Source: Kryptolebias marmoratus (Eukaryota > Chordata > Actinopteri > Cyprinodontiformes > Rivulidae). Taken from it: DNA of 64,000 nucleotides. Under the pieces are notes generated by a model. The model was not told the DNA's origin and did not search any database. It saw nothing but the letters and a program-made list of their open reading frames with translations. The stretch spans positions 5,217,551 to 5,281,550 of the forward strand of contig NC_051431.1 of the NCBI RefSeq assembly GCF_001649575.2. The letters are read 5' to 3'. Every line of letters begins with the position of its first letter. Position 1 is the stretch's first letter. Both the position numbers and the translations under genes were made by a program. This document shows, in pieces, positions 47,101 to 59,545 of this stretch.

Positions 47101-48189
47101 ATTAAACAGCCTCTGTGGGAGACACTAGCTTGATGTAGAAGTGGACTCTCTAGACTCAATCACTTTTTCTTGCAGTGACAACCAATCACTTCTGAACAGA
47201 CTATCTACAATCTGAAGGCAAACACAAAACAATATAGTGTTATTTTGTTGTTGCTGTTATATGTTATTTTTAATCTTATAGTAGTTTTTTCCCCTGGGGT
47301 ATTTATTCAGCCCTAATAATGTATTTCAGCGCTGTTATCATCATTAGAGAAATCATCAAATGGGCAATGTCTTTGTGAGGGTGGGCAACCTGATGCTCCT
47401 GTGAATCTAAGTTATTTAGAAGACAGTTTAATATGTTGNGGGAGGGGGGGGGAGGGGGGTTGTTTTTAATTTTTTTGTTATTATTGTTTTGTTAAAAACC
47501 GGTCCAACCTTATTTTCACCTGAACAAAACAAAAGGATGATTGGCTGTGACGCAATAAAAACTAAAAGGATTGTCCCAATCAAGACTTTTTTGTCTTTAT
47601 AAAAGTCAAATAAAATTAAAATTTTCTCTTCTGTATTTAGTTTGTTAACACTGGTTAATACCGTATTACTGTGGTTTTGTGTTTAAACATGCTGCATATT
47701 AACAGCTGTAAATTACTAACTTGTAGCATTACTGTGAATGGTAAATGCATAAATTACTTAAAATTAAAGTCAAATGTAAATTAAACTTCAAAATTTAGAA
47801 AACATCTATTTCAGAACATTGATTAAAACTTTGGGTTTGGGTCTGATGTCACTAAGAGAGTTGAACCAGAGACCCTTTCTTTAATTGTGATTCTCAGAAG
47901 TTACAGAGCTGAGAAGCCAAATATTTATTCAGTGCACCATTGCGGTATCAAACTGGTAATTTGGGGGTATGTTCTGCTTCTGGAGTAGTCAAAGCTGTAA
48001 TTTTTAAATCATGTTAAATGATTGCTTCTTCTTTCACATTGATCTATTCAGCTGGCCCCTTTACAAAATCCTAAAGGATCTTATTGGCTGCCTACATTTT
48101 CTAACATTTATTTAACATCAAATGTGTGTAAATGTGTTTTTTCAGGATTCCACATTTATTTTATGCCAGTAAAATGTAGGTTTGTCACA
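44126..48189. other. Intronic stretch; one unexplained open frame
   Basis: No exon is supported. A 111-codon frame on the - strand (46246-46581) has a protein-like composition but no domain I recognise and no splice context (see findings). (AAAAT)n lies at about 45248-45270. A G-run with one N is at 47439-47460. Confidence 0.5.
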
Positions 48190-48535
48190 TCTTTTTTTCT
48201 TTTGGCTGTTCCCTTTTCAGGGGTCACCACAGCGAATTGTCCTCCTCCATCTAACTCTGTCTTCTGCGTCCTCTGTCCTAACTCCAACTACCTCCATGTC
48301 CTCTCTAACTGCATCCATATATCTCTTCTTTGGCCTTCCTCTTTGTCTTTTTCCTGGCAGCTACATCTCTAACATCCTTTTACCAATATACCCACTGTTC
48401 CTCCTCTGCACATGTCCAAACCATTTCAGTGTGACCTCTCTAACTTTATCTCTCAGTCGTTCAACCTGTGCTGTACCTCTGATGACCTCATTCCTAATCC
48501 TATCCATCCTGGTCACTCCCAAAGAGAATATACCT
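48190..48535 (-). pseudogene. LINE reverse-transcriptase C-terminal fragment
   Basis: Read on the - strand, one frame from about 48516 down to 48224 gives a typical C-terminus of a fish non-LTR retrotransposon polymerase. It shows VTRMDRIRNE, LKWFGHVQRRNSGYIG, GRPKKRYMDAV and RVRWRRTIRCGDP, followed by a stop and an A-rich tail (AAAAGAAAAAAAG near 48190). A single in-frame TAG replaces a Glu codon after MLEM. The rest of the element is absent, as in 5'-truncated LINE insertions. It lies antisense to the presumed host gene. The clade is uncertain. Confidence 0.8.
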
Positions 48536-48908
48536 TCATATTAACCAATTTTATGTTGTCTTTTACCTCATAAACTAAACTCAATGCAAATGTTTTGTTT
48601 ACACTGAATTTTCCATGACTGAAAAGTGGTTGAAATCTATTTCTAGCAGTCCCAGAGAGGAATCAACCAATTTATAATTAGAAACCAATGGTTTAGGCAT
48701 AACATGCAGACTTCAGTTTCTAGACATTTACAGTTTGTGTGACATAAAAATTCAGAAACAAGGCTTAGACTATTTATGGGGAAAAAGTGATTCAACTAAA
48801 GCTTGGGTTAAAATCAGATAATTTCTTTTCTGAAAATGCCTGTTTTGCAGCAGAGCAACATTTGTGATTGTTTTGATGCCACTTGTTTCTGAGTGTGGAA
48901 CTGAAATT
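48536..48908. other. Short intronic stretch without features
   Basis: Nothing identified. Confidence 0.55.
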
Positions 48909-48912
48909 GAAA

Positions 48913-49317
48913 TGTTTGGAGGTTGGTGAGGTGGACCCAAAAGTATGCAGCACACAGGCAGGTATAATTCCAAAGTGTTTTAATAAATTAAAATGAAATC
49001 AACATATAAGTGCAGCAACAACAACACCAACAAATATTCACTTAATACAATTAATACATGAAAAGTTGATTACTGAGTCAGAGCAGCTGAGAAGATTAGT
49101 AATGAATGACAGGTGTGTGCTTGTGTGTGACAGGTCAAACAGGGTTGCTGAGGAGAAACTATGGGCATGGCTGAACAGATGACTAAGAATGTTTAATAAA
49201 CTGAAAAGACTTTGGCAGAAATAAACAAGATAAATGAGACATCATGATAAACAATTAAATCTAAAACAGTAGAACACAAATCATAAAGCAAACACCAAGA
49301 AACTCCAAAATGTTACA
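48913..49317 (-). mobile_element. Candidate solo LTR (family X copy 2)
   Basis: The element has TG...CA ends (TGTTTGGAGG at 48913, GTTACA to 49317) and a 4-bp target duplication GAAA at 48909-48912 and 49318-49321. Its 405 bp resemble the LTR-like insertion at 10361-11175 in layout on the - strand (an AATAAATTAAAA segment near the end and CAGCTGAG-type sequence in the middle). There are no internal genes. The match to family X is moderate. Confidence 0.55.
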
Positions 49318-49321
49318 GAAA

Positions 49322-50874
49322 TGTTTGTTTGGTGACTCCAGTAGGAACTTTATAGTTGTGGATAATAAATGTTCTGCTGGTCTTATTTGATGGAAACTCA
49401 AAGAATAAATATGTTAAAGCAGAAAATATATGAATTACCACAGAAGATGAGGACATTGACAGCTGAGAAAAAAAGGTGAAGATATTTTTATGTTGCCTGT
49501 TGTCAATAATCAGATGATAACAAATTCAACTACATTTGTAAGAAGAGTTGTGCTTCAGATGATGAACTCTGAGCAGAATGGTGGTGTGGTCTTTAGCAGT
49601 GTTGCCTTGTTGAAGGTATGTTTGCAGGTCTTTTCTTTTAGTTCAGCTGAATTCAAACTTTTAATGTTCCTCTGGGGGATAATTGGTTTACAGCTATGGC
49701 TAAAATGACACAACATCACTAGACTTAAGGACAAGACAAGACAAGATATTTTAAGCAATTTCACCAAGTTCAGCCACAAACGTGCTCACTTTCTATAAGG
49801 AGTTTGCATGTTCTCCCAGTGCTTACAATGGCTTTCTCTGAGCTCTTTGGCTTCTACTAACTAGTCTAAAAATGCATGTTTAGGTTAATCTGTGGGTCTA
49901 AACTATGTGCAGAAGTGTGGTTCTGACTATGTGTTTGTGTTTTTCTGTATCAAAGTGGCAACATATCTCTTGGGTTTCCAATGACAGCCTGGACAGGCTC
50001 CAGTAACCCTGAAAATAATACGAGAAATAAATGAATGATTGCTTCTTAGAAAGTTTTCACATAGTCATATTTTTTTCATATTTTGTTAGACTGTTCACCC
50101 TCATTATGTGTAAAAAAAGAATCTAAATGGATTGTAATGGAATTTTAGTAGATTAACATTACTCCTATCAGAGAAAAGGACATTCAAGTTTGAAAGCATA
50201 AATATTTGCATTGACTAAAATCTGTTTTTCATGTTTCTGCATGTTTGTGCTTGTTTTATACATGAACTGCCTGGATTATTTCCCAGCAGCTATCATCAAT
50301 TTTATTTTATTAGTATAACACTATGCACTAACTTGTATGCCCTTTGATTTTATTTTTGTAATCATATGAACTCTGTCTTGATGCATTATCTGGTTAACTG
50401 ACATTTTAAACCTTCAGACAGAAGACTTGCTCACAGCTTTGATCCCATTTATGTATCAATCTACAGAGCAAACCTCAACTGATGTAACTAAACAGCAAGA
50501 ATAAAATGAGAACCCAAAAATTTCTTAATGTGGCTTCATCAAATGGGGGAAAATGTGGAGTTCATAACCGATGATGCCTTTATTTATATGAGTCTTTTCT
50601 TTTTTTTTTTTGTTCTTTTCTAAAAAATCAATGAAACATGACAATCAGAACATTTTAAGTTATCCCAAACACTGCGTTGGACAGATCCTGAATTACTCAT
50701 ACTTTTGCTTTTGGCAGCAGAAGAGCAGCAAGAGGAAATGAGGGGTTTCAAGATATTCTTAGCTCTTCGCAGCCTTTTGCCAAATGTGTCCTCAGACTGA
50801 AGGGCTGCAGTGGAGATTTTAAACTCTGAAAACAATGCCGAAACTGTAGGTTGTATACTGTGTAGCAGAATGGT
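49322..50874. other. Intronic stretch without recognised features
   Basis: No exon is supported. A frame of 101 codons on the - strand at 50620-50925 overlaps the following SINE and has no domain. Confidence 0.5.
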
Positions 50875-51188
50875 AAAAAAAAAGGTAAATGGTATATAAT
50901 GTTTTATCAGGTCCGAGGACTCCAAAGCACTTTACATTACAATCATTCATCCACACATTCATACACTGATGATGGTAACCTACATTGTAGCCACAGCTGC
51001 TCTGGGGCAGACTGACAGAAGTGTGGCTGGCATTCAATCGGTGCCACCGGACCCTCTGACCACCACCAGTAAGGCAGGTGAAGAGTCTTGCCCAAGGACA
51101 CAACAGCTGAGACGAATAGAGCGGGGATTCAAACCGGCAACCCACCAGTTACAGGACAAGCCCCTACCTCTTGGGCCATTGCCGCCGC
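50875..51188 (-). mobile_element. tRNA-derived SINE, second family
   Basis: Read on the - strand it begins GCGGCGGCAATGGCCCAAGA, with an A box TGGCCCAAGAGG (51167-51178) and a B box GGTTTGAATCC (51124-51134), both close to the pol III consensus. The body contains GTCCTTGGGCAAGACTCTTC, GTGTATGAATGTGTGGATGA and AAAGTGCTTTGGAGTCCTC. It ends ATATACCATTTACCTTTTTT. Similar sequences are abundant in percomorph fishes. No target duplication was readable. Confidence 0.8.
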
Positions 51189-53384
51189 ATGATGTCAGAA
51201 CAGTATACTTAGTCTTACTACTACCAAATCAAGTTTATCAATCAACAAAAATTTGAATTTTATCTTATGGAAAATCGATAATATTTAGATTACTTGATTT
51301 ATTTACCCTTATTACTTATCAGATCTCAACAACTTAGTGCTAATTCCATTCATTACGGGGAGCTTTCATCCTACTTATTACGTATAAATAAACCAAGTTT
51401 GCCCTTTTAAGATTTTATTACAAAGTTAAAATTAATCAAAATAAAATTAACAAAAAATAAATCAACACAGCAAAAATAAATTTAATAGTGATGATTTGGG
51501 AATAATATTCTGATTTTTGGCATCATGTAATTACTCTGAAATATCTGAACCTGATTTAAACAGTCATGTTCACTTTCCAATGATTTAACAAGGACAACAC
51601 TCTGGAACAAGAATCAACCTTTATGATCTAAGGGCAGACATCCCTTCAAGGAATGCTAAGACTTTAATGTTTAAAATACATTTAAATAAGCTAATTTTCT
51701 ATTGTTTTTATCATTTAATTTTATTAGACATGTAACCTGTTCAGGAATCTGTTATAAGCCTTTTAATGATGTAAGTAATTAATTCTAGCTGTTGTTGTTT
51801 GCTCAGTCAGGATGGATTCTTTTTTCATTTAATCCATTTTCAAGCAATCATTTTACATTTTGTTCTCATATATTTCATCACAATATCCAAACATTTCTTC
51901 TGATAGAGTTGCTTTGTTCAACATCAGAATATTATGGTACAGACTTATCCTCCTGAGTACAAACGCTACAGCTGGTTTTATGGGGTCTGACACAGGAGAA
52001 TATCATCACATTTATATGGTGAAATATAACAAATTTTATGCATATTGAAAAGGAGCTCTGCTGTTTGCTCCTCATAGTTCAGTCTTTAGAAATTATTAAA
52101 GGCCTAAAATACTTTTTTTAGAAGGGGAATAAGTGGCTGCATTATTGCTGTGACTTAATGGAAACTATGGTAACAGCACTCGCAATATACTGTCTCTAAA
52201 GTCAAAAGCACATTTCTGACTATTTTATTTAATCATTGGCTTAATACTTTAACACTCAAACATATTTTAACAAAGAACGGTTACAAGCACTTTTCAACTT
52301 GAACCAACATGTCGATGTTTAGACTGATTATTCACCATACAAATATTTTCATGTTTTGATTTTCTTACTTTTATGCAAATTTGAAGCAGTCTTTCTTTTT
52401 ATAATAGAATTTAATTTAAATAGTGATTTCAATTATTTCTGATCCTTTGTGTATTTTGAATATTGTGTAACATTTGAAGTTATTAAATGCTGATATCCTT
52501 TTAAATCTGCAATAGGCGAAAAACTGGAGTGCATAGAATGAAGTGTTCAGATATACTGATTATAACAAAAAGGAAAGAGATGAAGTGAAACCTCAAAGGT
52601 CACTCTCCTACAGATACGGACACACACTCTCACACACACACATACACAAAGATGTAACACATGCAGCATAACAAAACTACTGAAAGTCACAGTGTAGGAG
52701 ACTTTTATGGATTGTTTAATCACTTGGAAAACAACAGAGTTATCTGACTAAAAAGCTGTTGAGCTTTGAATAGCTTTTTTTGATTTATTAGTTATTAAAC
52801 TGACAGATCAATAGCTTAAGTCAATGTAATTTTTTGTGAATTAATTTTATGTAAGTACAGCGGGGTTTCTGAATATACATCATGCTGAGTTACTCTAAGT
52901 GTAGCAGCAGTGGGTCTGCAGGGTGCTGGGTTATACAAAATAATACCACACTAGATTAATTGTAGGAGTTTAGAAGGTAGGGGCAAATATTTTCATCTAC
53001 TGCAAACATTTTTTTGTACAATAAATGCCAGTTTTTTTTAAAGCCTCTAGAAAGCCTGCAAAAGTATTGCTGACAATAATTCTAATTTCTTCCAGCTTTT
53101 TCTGCTTGATAAACAAAAGAAAACAAACAACAACAAAAAAAAAACACATTATCTAATACTTTCCAGCCTCATGAGCAGCGGATATTTTTTAAAGGTATTC
53201 AAAAATGTTTTTGTTTGTGCCAATACTTCTCAACATATTAGTACCTTGATTTCTTACCATAAATTATTTGAAGAAAAAAACATATACACAAACAAGGGAG
53301 GTTTTGACGAATGTAAGAAAAATATGTAGAACAAATTAATTTTCTTGGTAACAACTGATGGTTTAAAAACACAGCGTTCATTAA
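51189..53384. other. Intronic stretch with a relic of the family P cap
   Basis: At about 51639-51671, CATCCCTTCAAGGAATGC followed by TAAGACTTTAATG is the family P palindromic cap on the - strand, without the rest of the repeat. No exon is supported. Confidence 0.5.
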
Positions 53385-53805
53385 AGTGGTATGTCACTGA
53401 TTTGCAACTGTTGGGAGACTAGTTGGTGACTTAATATTGTGTAAAAATTGTGGGAAAAGACATTCACTTTCTATCGCAGACTCATTGAATTCTAAGCGTT
53501 TGTGAGCAAGTGACGACTGAGTAACAAGGCTGGTTTTGAGCTGCTGATTTTTGGGAATCACTGCCTATTTTTTTGTTCACAACTTGCAAAACTGCATTCT
53601 TGGCAGTGCACATTATTTGTTGCCTGCCTTCCCACCTTGGCTTGTTTTGTACCCACACTGGTGGCTGCCCACATGTTTATGATTTAAGTTGCTATAGTAT
53701 ACTTTTGAAAAGAAAATAGGCAAATATGGACCAGCTTTTCAAGAATTATTATTTATCATCAGTGTGGTTTTGAGATTTGGATATTTGACCCATATGATTT
53801 CTGGC
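53385..53805 (+). repeat. Dispersed repeat family Z, copy 2
   Basis: It matches 43700-44125: GTTGGGAGACTAGTTGGTGA, GTTCACAACTTGCAAAACTG, TTGGCAGTGCAC, TACTTTTGAAAAGAAAATAG. The same start and end points in both copies suggest a discrete element of about 420 bp. Confidence 0.7.
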
Positions 53806-56800
53806 ATAGGACTGCTAAATGCTATTCACCAAGTAGTTGCAGCCCAGTGAAATGCCACCTTTATCACTGAACAGGCACAACTTTGAGTGCACTACAAAAT
53901 TAGAACTGAAAAAAACAGAACAGAAAAGCACAACTTGAGAAAGATGTCTGAAACTAAGTCATCCAACCTGCTTCAGCCTAAGCTGAAGTGAAATCTTTCT
54001 CTTGATCTGTACAGACTTCTCTGACTAGTGAAGTTAAACTTATCAAGAGATACTTCTGCAAAAGTGATTGTCATTAGGTTTTTTTTCTCACATGATGGGT
54101 AGATTTTTGTGCTAAAGGCTGAACTCTTGCTCCTCTACTTCAGCAAATGCTTCTGGGACACAAGTCTATGTTTTAAAGTCAGTTTTTTTTTTCCCCCAAG
54201 GAACTAATCAGAAGTTGATTCAACAAGATTTTCTGAATTTTTTAAACCCAGATGCTCAGCCCAAATCTCTTCAGTGTGCTGTCAGCACCCTGATAGCAAG
54301 ATGCATTGAGTACAGTGTCAGAGTCTGCGATGATGCTTGGCTGCTCTGAAGGGAATCAGATTTTGTTAGATTTCACCATTCCTACAATGTCCTCTGTGTG
54401 TAAAATGGAAAATGCCTGCATGTCGGGCCTGTAATTGCTAAGCCATAGAACTTGAAAAGGCCTCAATGCAATCTGAAACAAGTACATAGCTGGATAGTAA
54501 TAAGACTCACCTCTACTCAACAAGGGGTGTACGATAGGTGGTGTATAGGTCTATTTCTGACGCTGCTGATGTGAATTACATCTTCTTATGCTATACCAAC
54601 ATATGCTGTAAGATGTAAGCTGATGAAGCTTTCTAATTGTCTCATTTAAAAAAGGTTGATAACTAAAATATTTAGTTACCCTGACCACTACTCATTCCTT
54701 AGACTGAAAGCATCAGAGATTACTTTCTTTCTTAAATTAAAGGGGACCTATTGTGCAAAATTCATCTTTTTGCATGTTTTTGTACTTCCAGGTAGGTTCC
54801 CTTTAACAACTCATCCAAGTGGTCAACATACTTTTCCCTTTTTGTATGTTTCATTGGATAATTTTCCTCAATTATTAAATTAGCCAAGCACAATAATGTC
54901 CCAATTATTCAATGTATTTATCACTTTTCAGATATAAGAACCTGCTGAAAAAGGTTTTAGTCCAAACTTACACAGCAATATAGAAAAGTCTTGAGGGTTT
55001 ACGAGCTTTGAAGAACCACTGTGCCTTATAGGAAAGCCCTTCTAATTGTAACACAATAAAACAAATCTTTTATTAAATCAGTGGAATCTTATTTTCTGTC
55101 TTGCTTCAGACTTAAAAAGCATCTGCCCTCTAAAAGACACAGATATGTTCATTGTAGGGTGCTCAAATTCTCCCTAATGGTACAATATTAAATTAAGCGT
55201 GCATTTCCGTATTTCCTTTACTTTATCCTTAAGGAAGAAAGAGATTTATTTCCATGTTCTGCTGCCGAATGATGATGTTACACCTTTTCTTAAAAACTTG
55301 AAATCAAAACTGAAGTGCCTAAAAGTACACACTTTTTAATGCAATTGTAGTTATACGCTTTTAAAGTGAATTTCTGTTTTTTATTACTCGCTTGCTTTGA
55401 GGTGGATTTTGTCCTTTGTTGGATATTTGATTCATTATTGGAAACTGAGGAGAAATGCTAGGGTTGACATTGGAGTTCATTTGGCCTTGTGTGTACAGAG
55501 TTGATGACTGACTATGAAAACAAACCATATAACTAAATGTACAGTGAAAGTAGTTCCAGTCCTTGTTTTACTTGATCTGACCTCAAAACGAACTTGAGAT
55601 AAATGGTAGGAAACAATCTCACACTTAAGAAAGAAAACATTTGGCAAAAAATAAAATGCTTCTTTAAGAATCATGTGAAAACAAATCATTCCCAGTGATG
55701 TACTGTATGTTGTTAAAGATAACGTTTACAGCAAAGTTACACTTTTTTTCTCCCAATCTAAGGTGTTTAAATACTTTATTCTTTTATTTTGTCTAAAAAG
55801 TTACACAATCACTGCTTTACAAACTTATTTTTATTCAGCAGATGTGCAACTGACTTAAACAAGTGTTTATTTCTAAAAAAAAAAATAAAAAAGTGATAAA
55901 CTTTTTAAAACAATTCTTTATAGACAGAATGCATACTTTAACCTTTTTATTCAGCATGTATTTGATTTTAATCCCTAATATGTTATCTCCTTACTGTTAT
56001 ACAGCAAAGAGCTTTTAGATTACAATTAGATAAAAATTGGACTTGTTTGTTTTTTTTAGTGTCCTGAGATGACTTGTGTTGTGAATTGACACACTATAAA
56101 TAAACTAAATGACATAAGTATTAGTTGGTTAAGCCTAAAACTGATATATACAAATTATAACTACCAACATCCAGTGTCACATTTCAGAGAGGATTTTTGA
56201 TTTAAAACTGCAGAGGAACTTGTGACAGGGCTCTCACGTGTTTTGGCTGCAGGCATAGTATTTGTTTTTATTTTAGAGAGGAATTTAGGTTGAATTTTAG
56301 ATAAAACAATTTAATTTTGACAACTTGCCAGTAATTAAAACAAAAAAAGACACCAGTTAATGTACTTTACTGTATTGTGACACATGCTGTGAGTAAAACC
56401 TAAGACTTTAGAGGATGGAAATAAGGCTTTAAAAACTGAAATTTAGCAGAACCTAGCTTCACTAGATTATCACATATCAGTAATTACCTTTTGAATAACA
56501 AAGATTATTTTTATCTGAAAATAGTTGTCAGTATGTGTGTGTTTCATAGCTATTCACTGTGTTTTTGGAAACAATGTTATTAGTGTATTTTACATAGATA
56601 CTGATTATGTTTATTACTAAATGTGTGAACAAAATTAAAACCTTTACATGAAAATTAAAGCTCTGTTGTTTTTATCTAAAGCATTTTATTTTTAAATTAT
56701 GGCATTCCATAAATTCCTGTAAATTGTGAGATGCAGACAGCTTTAAATGAGCTAGATTTAACCTATAATGTAAAGCTGTATTAATGCTCTTTGAAAAGCT

Positions 56801-57884
56801 TGATGCAATTCCCATGTTTGCATGCTCATTATTGCCTCTGCTGTGCACTCTGAGTGCGTGCTTATGCTTATCAAAGAGTGAAATATCACGCATGACATAA
56901 ACAGGCATAATTAGACCATCAATCAAGTAAATTACTTATGGATTATCCTTCTGTAATTGACCCTTTTGTATCCTAAAGCTTCAAAGTAAAACTTAACCAA
57001 AGACAAAACTGAGTTGGCTGTCTCTTATGTCTTTCTTCATGGATTTCTGCAGTTTAGAGTTGCTCTCAGTACAAGCCCATTGAATTCCAGCTTCAACAAT
57101 CTTTTTGGCCTACTCAGCTGCTGTTATTTTGGTGCAGGCTGGTCTCCTTAACATGTGTTGCAAGTGTTGAACAAATGCACAATAAAAGAAATGGGTCTAC
57201 TATGGCTTTTTGAAACACACTATTTATCATGAAACGGGGCAAGGTTTTAAAGAATCATGAGCATTAAAGGCAAAGCTTTGCTGCAAGCAGTTTTATGCCA
57301 GTGTGGCACTTCCAAGACCCTGGAATGGTTTCTGGCTAGGATTCTATGAGAGATCTAAAAGAACTCGACATAGTGTATCAGAGGAGATCACAACAAAAGA
57401 GCTGCCAATATGTGGAGGTGATTTGCACTGAGTCACTTGTGGGGCTTCTGCTATACCTGAGTGAGTTCACAGACAGGTTTTCAGACCCTTTTTTTGTAAA
57501 AGCAAGCAGAAAGCCTTCGATTTTGATGTCTGGAGCTGTTTAACGCAGAGCTGAGCAAGAGGAGGCGGGGCAGCAGTGTGTATATACCCATCCTCTGTAT
57601 ATCCCCATGAGTATGTGACTCTTGCTTGAAAAATCACTTGACCAAAGAGAAGAGTGAGTAGAGATGAGTGAGCACTCTGAGATCTGTGATTCATTTAAAT
57701 TGCATCATTTTTAAGTATGTTGTATTTTGGGGATTAAGGAGTGAGCCCATTTCTTATTACAGAATATTATCATCTGGAAGCTTTAAAGGGGCATTAAGGC
57801 ATCATACTGTTAGATTTGCTTTTATGTATTTTCTTAATATCCACTAGAATTTGAATTTGTTTTCTAAATATTAGTTCATTTTAG
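53806..57884. other. Intronic stretch with a miniature TTAA element and possible conserved blocks
   Basis: No exon is supported. About 56690-56945 is dense in homeodomain-like cores (TAATTAG, ATCAATCAAG, TTCTGTAATTG), and about 54270-54450 is complex. Both are only texture-based candidates. Confidence 0.4.
54737..54806. mobile_element. Miniature piggyBac-like element (TTAA-flanked)
   Basis: TTAA at 54737-54740 and 54803-54806 bounds a 62-bp body. It starts AGGGGACC and ends GGTTCCCT, an 8-bp inverted repeat with one mismatch. The interior (ATTGTGCAAAATTC, TTTTGCATGTTTTTGTACTT) matches the start of a dispersed fish repeat, so this appears to be an internally deleted piggyBac-type MITE. Confidence 0.65.
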
Positions 57885-58740
57885 TTTAGTTCAAATTAGT
57901 TTATTTATATAGCATCAGTTCACAACAAGTCATATCAGAGGACTATTCAAAAGAAAAAGACAAGTAAATCCAAATTCGAATTCAGATTCAAATCCCAGTA
58001 AGGGGAATTCAGTTCTTATTATAACACAATGTGTTCATATACAGTACATTATAAAATGTCAATTAGTAAAAACGATCTGTCTAAGGAAGCCAGCAGACTT
58101 GTCAAATCTTCGTTTCATCTCAATCCCCCAACCTGAGCAGCTTTGGAGGCAACAGTGGAAAAAAAAACGACTCCATTTAGACAGGAAGAAACCTCCAGCA
58201 GAACCAGGATTAGGATGAGGGGCAATCTGCCTCGATGGGCTAGAGTTTGAGAGGACAGGAAAGAGACACAGAGAGACACACTAATTGCAAATAACTGCAA
58301 ATACAAACATGTAGAGTAAACAGAGTAAAGTCAATAGCAGAAAACCCATGCCAATCCTAACTATAGGATTTAACAAAGGAAAAGTCTTAAGTCTAGACTT
58401 AAAAGTAGACAGGATGTCAGCCTCATGGACAGAAATTGAAAGTTGGTTCCACAAAAAATACCCTGATAACTGAAAGCGCTGTCTCCTGTTTTACTTTCAG
58501 AAACTCTAGAAACCACAAGTAAACCTGCAGTCTGAGTGAAGGGCTCTGTTCGGAAAATATGGAACAATAAGTAAGACATAAAAATAAGATAGATCTTGGC
58601 TATTGAGAGCTTTGTAAGTTAGAAGTAAAATTTTTAAATCTATCCTTTTAAAATATCTGTTTTTTAGAAGTGTACCAGTCAATAGATCAGTTTTCAGGAT
58701 GACCAATCATAGGTTTTATGAAATGAGTCATCCTTCATCC
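57885..58740 (+). repeat. Large teleost dispersed repeat, class unassigned
   Basis: It shows a set of motifs seen together in many fish genomes: AGTTTATTTATATAGCATCA, TTCACAACAAGTCATATC, CAGGAAGAAACCTCCAGCAG, CTGAAAGCGCTGTCTCCTGT, AACCACAAGTAAACCTGCAG and TGGCTATTGAGAGCTTTGTA. It is about 850 bp, with no coding capacity read with confidence. Short - strand frames across it are by-products. Confidence 0.75.
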
Positions 58741-59132
58741 TGGACAAATTATTCTGATTTTAATGTGCAGCCAGCTGGGATGTGAGGGCATGGCAGGACA
58801 TAAACAAAGTGCAACACTAAAAATAAAAGGAAAAAAAAAAGCAAACCGTTTTTATACTGCAGTTTTATCTCAGAGATACACACAGAACACTGTTGCAGTC
58901 AGAACCCCAAGGCACCATCCATAAAAACAGTGAGAGGAAAGACCATCTTCTCAAATAATTATAAGCAAATGACTGTGTCTGTGTTTTTAGTTTGAGGGTA
59001 GCTGTTACAAGTTTGAAGTATCAATTTTGTAATCTTGTGTATTCCTCTTTTTAATTTTTTTTCAGCCTATTTACTTACATAAGTAAGTAAGTAAATAGTA
59101 ACCATTACTACTTGGTTAGTTTTAATAGAAAG
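58741..59132. other. Intronic stretch with an inverted repeat
   Basis: A 12-bp perfect inverted repeat CTATTTACTTAC / GTAAGTAAATAG lies at 59067-59078 and 59087-59098. Nothing else is recognised. Confidence 0.55.
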
Positions 59133-59545
59133 TGTCAGTTTGTGGGTTTGTTTTGTGGGTTTTTTGTAATTTATGTTATTTCTGGTTTTGTTTCTTTGAA
59201 TTTCTGAGTTTTTCAATCATGTTTATAGTTTAGGTTTTTTTATATTGCTTCCTAATTTCTTCCCTCAGCTCTTTAGGCTACTCATCCTAAACACCTGTGT
59301 CTCATCAGTTATTTGTACACCTGTTCTCACTCACTAATCGCCCCTCCCAGCAGATATAAGCTTCTTGTTTCGTTTTTTTCTCCCCTCACTCTTGACCAGA
59401 TCATTCTATGTAAATCTTGCTCTTGCTCAGTGCTGGGTTTTGTTTTTCCTTGTTTTAGATTTACCATTTTTTATTTGTTTTATTATTTATTAAATACCTT
59501 TGGAACTGTACCTGCTGGTTGCAATCTAACCAGTAACAACTATCA
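59133..59545 (+). mobile_element. Candidate solo LTR (family X copy 3)
   Basis: It resembles the LTR-like elements at 10361 and 48913 in the opposite orientation: TGTCAG start, TTATTTGTACACCTGTTCTC, CGCCCCTCCCAGCAGATATA (a TATA-like core) and a 3' part with ATTATTTATTAAATACC. A clear target duplication is not visible and the end is uncertain. Confidence 0.5.

Noticed and set aside
54283..54300. Half-match to a REST/RE1 silencer element (TCAGCACC then CTGATAG)
   Set aside because: The second half deviates from the consensus and the spacing is one base short.
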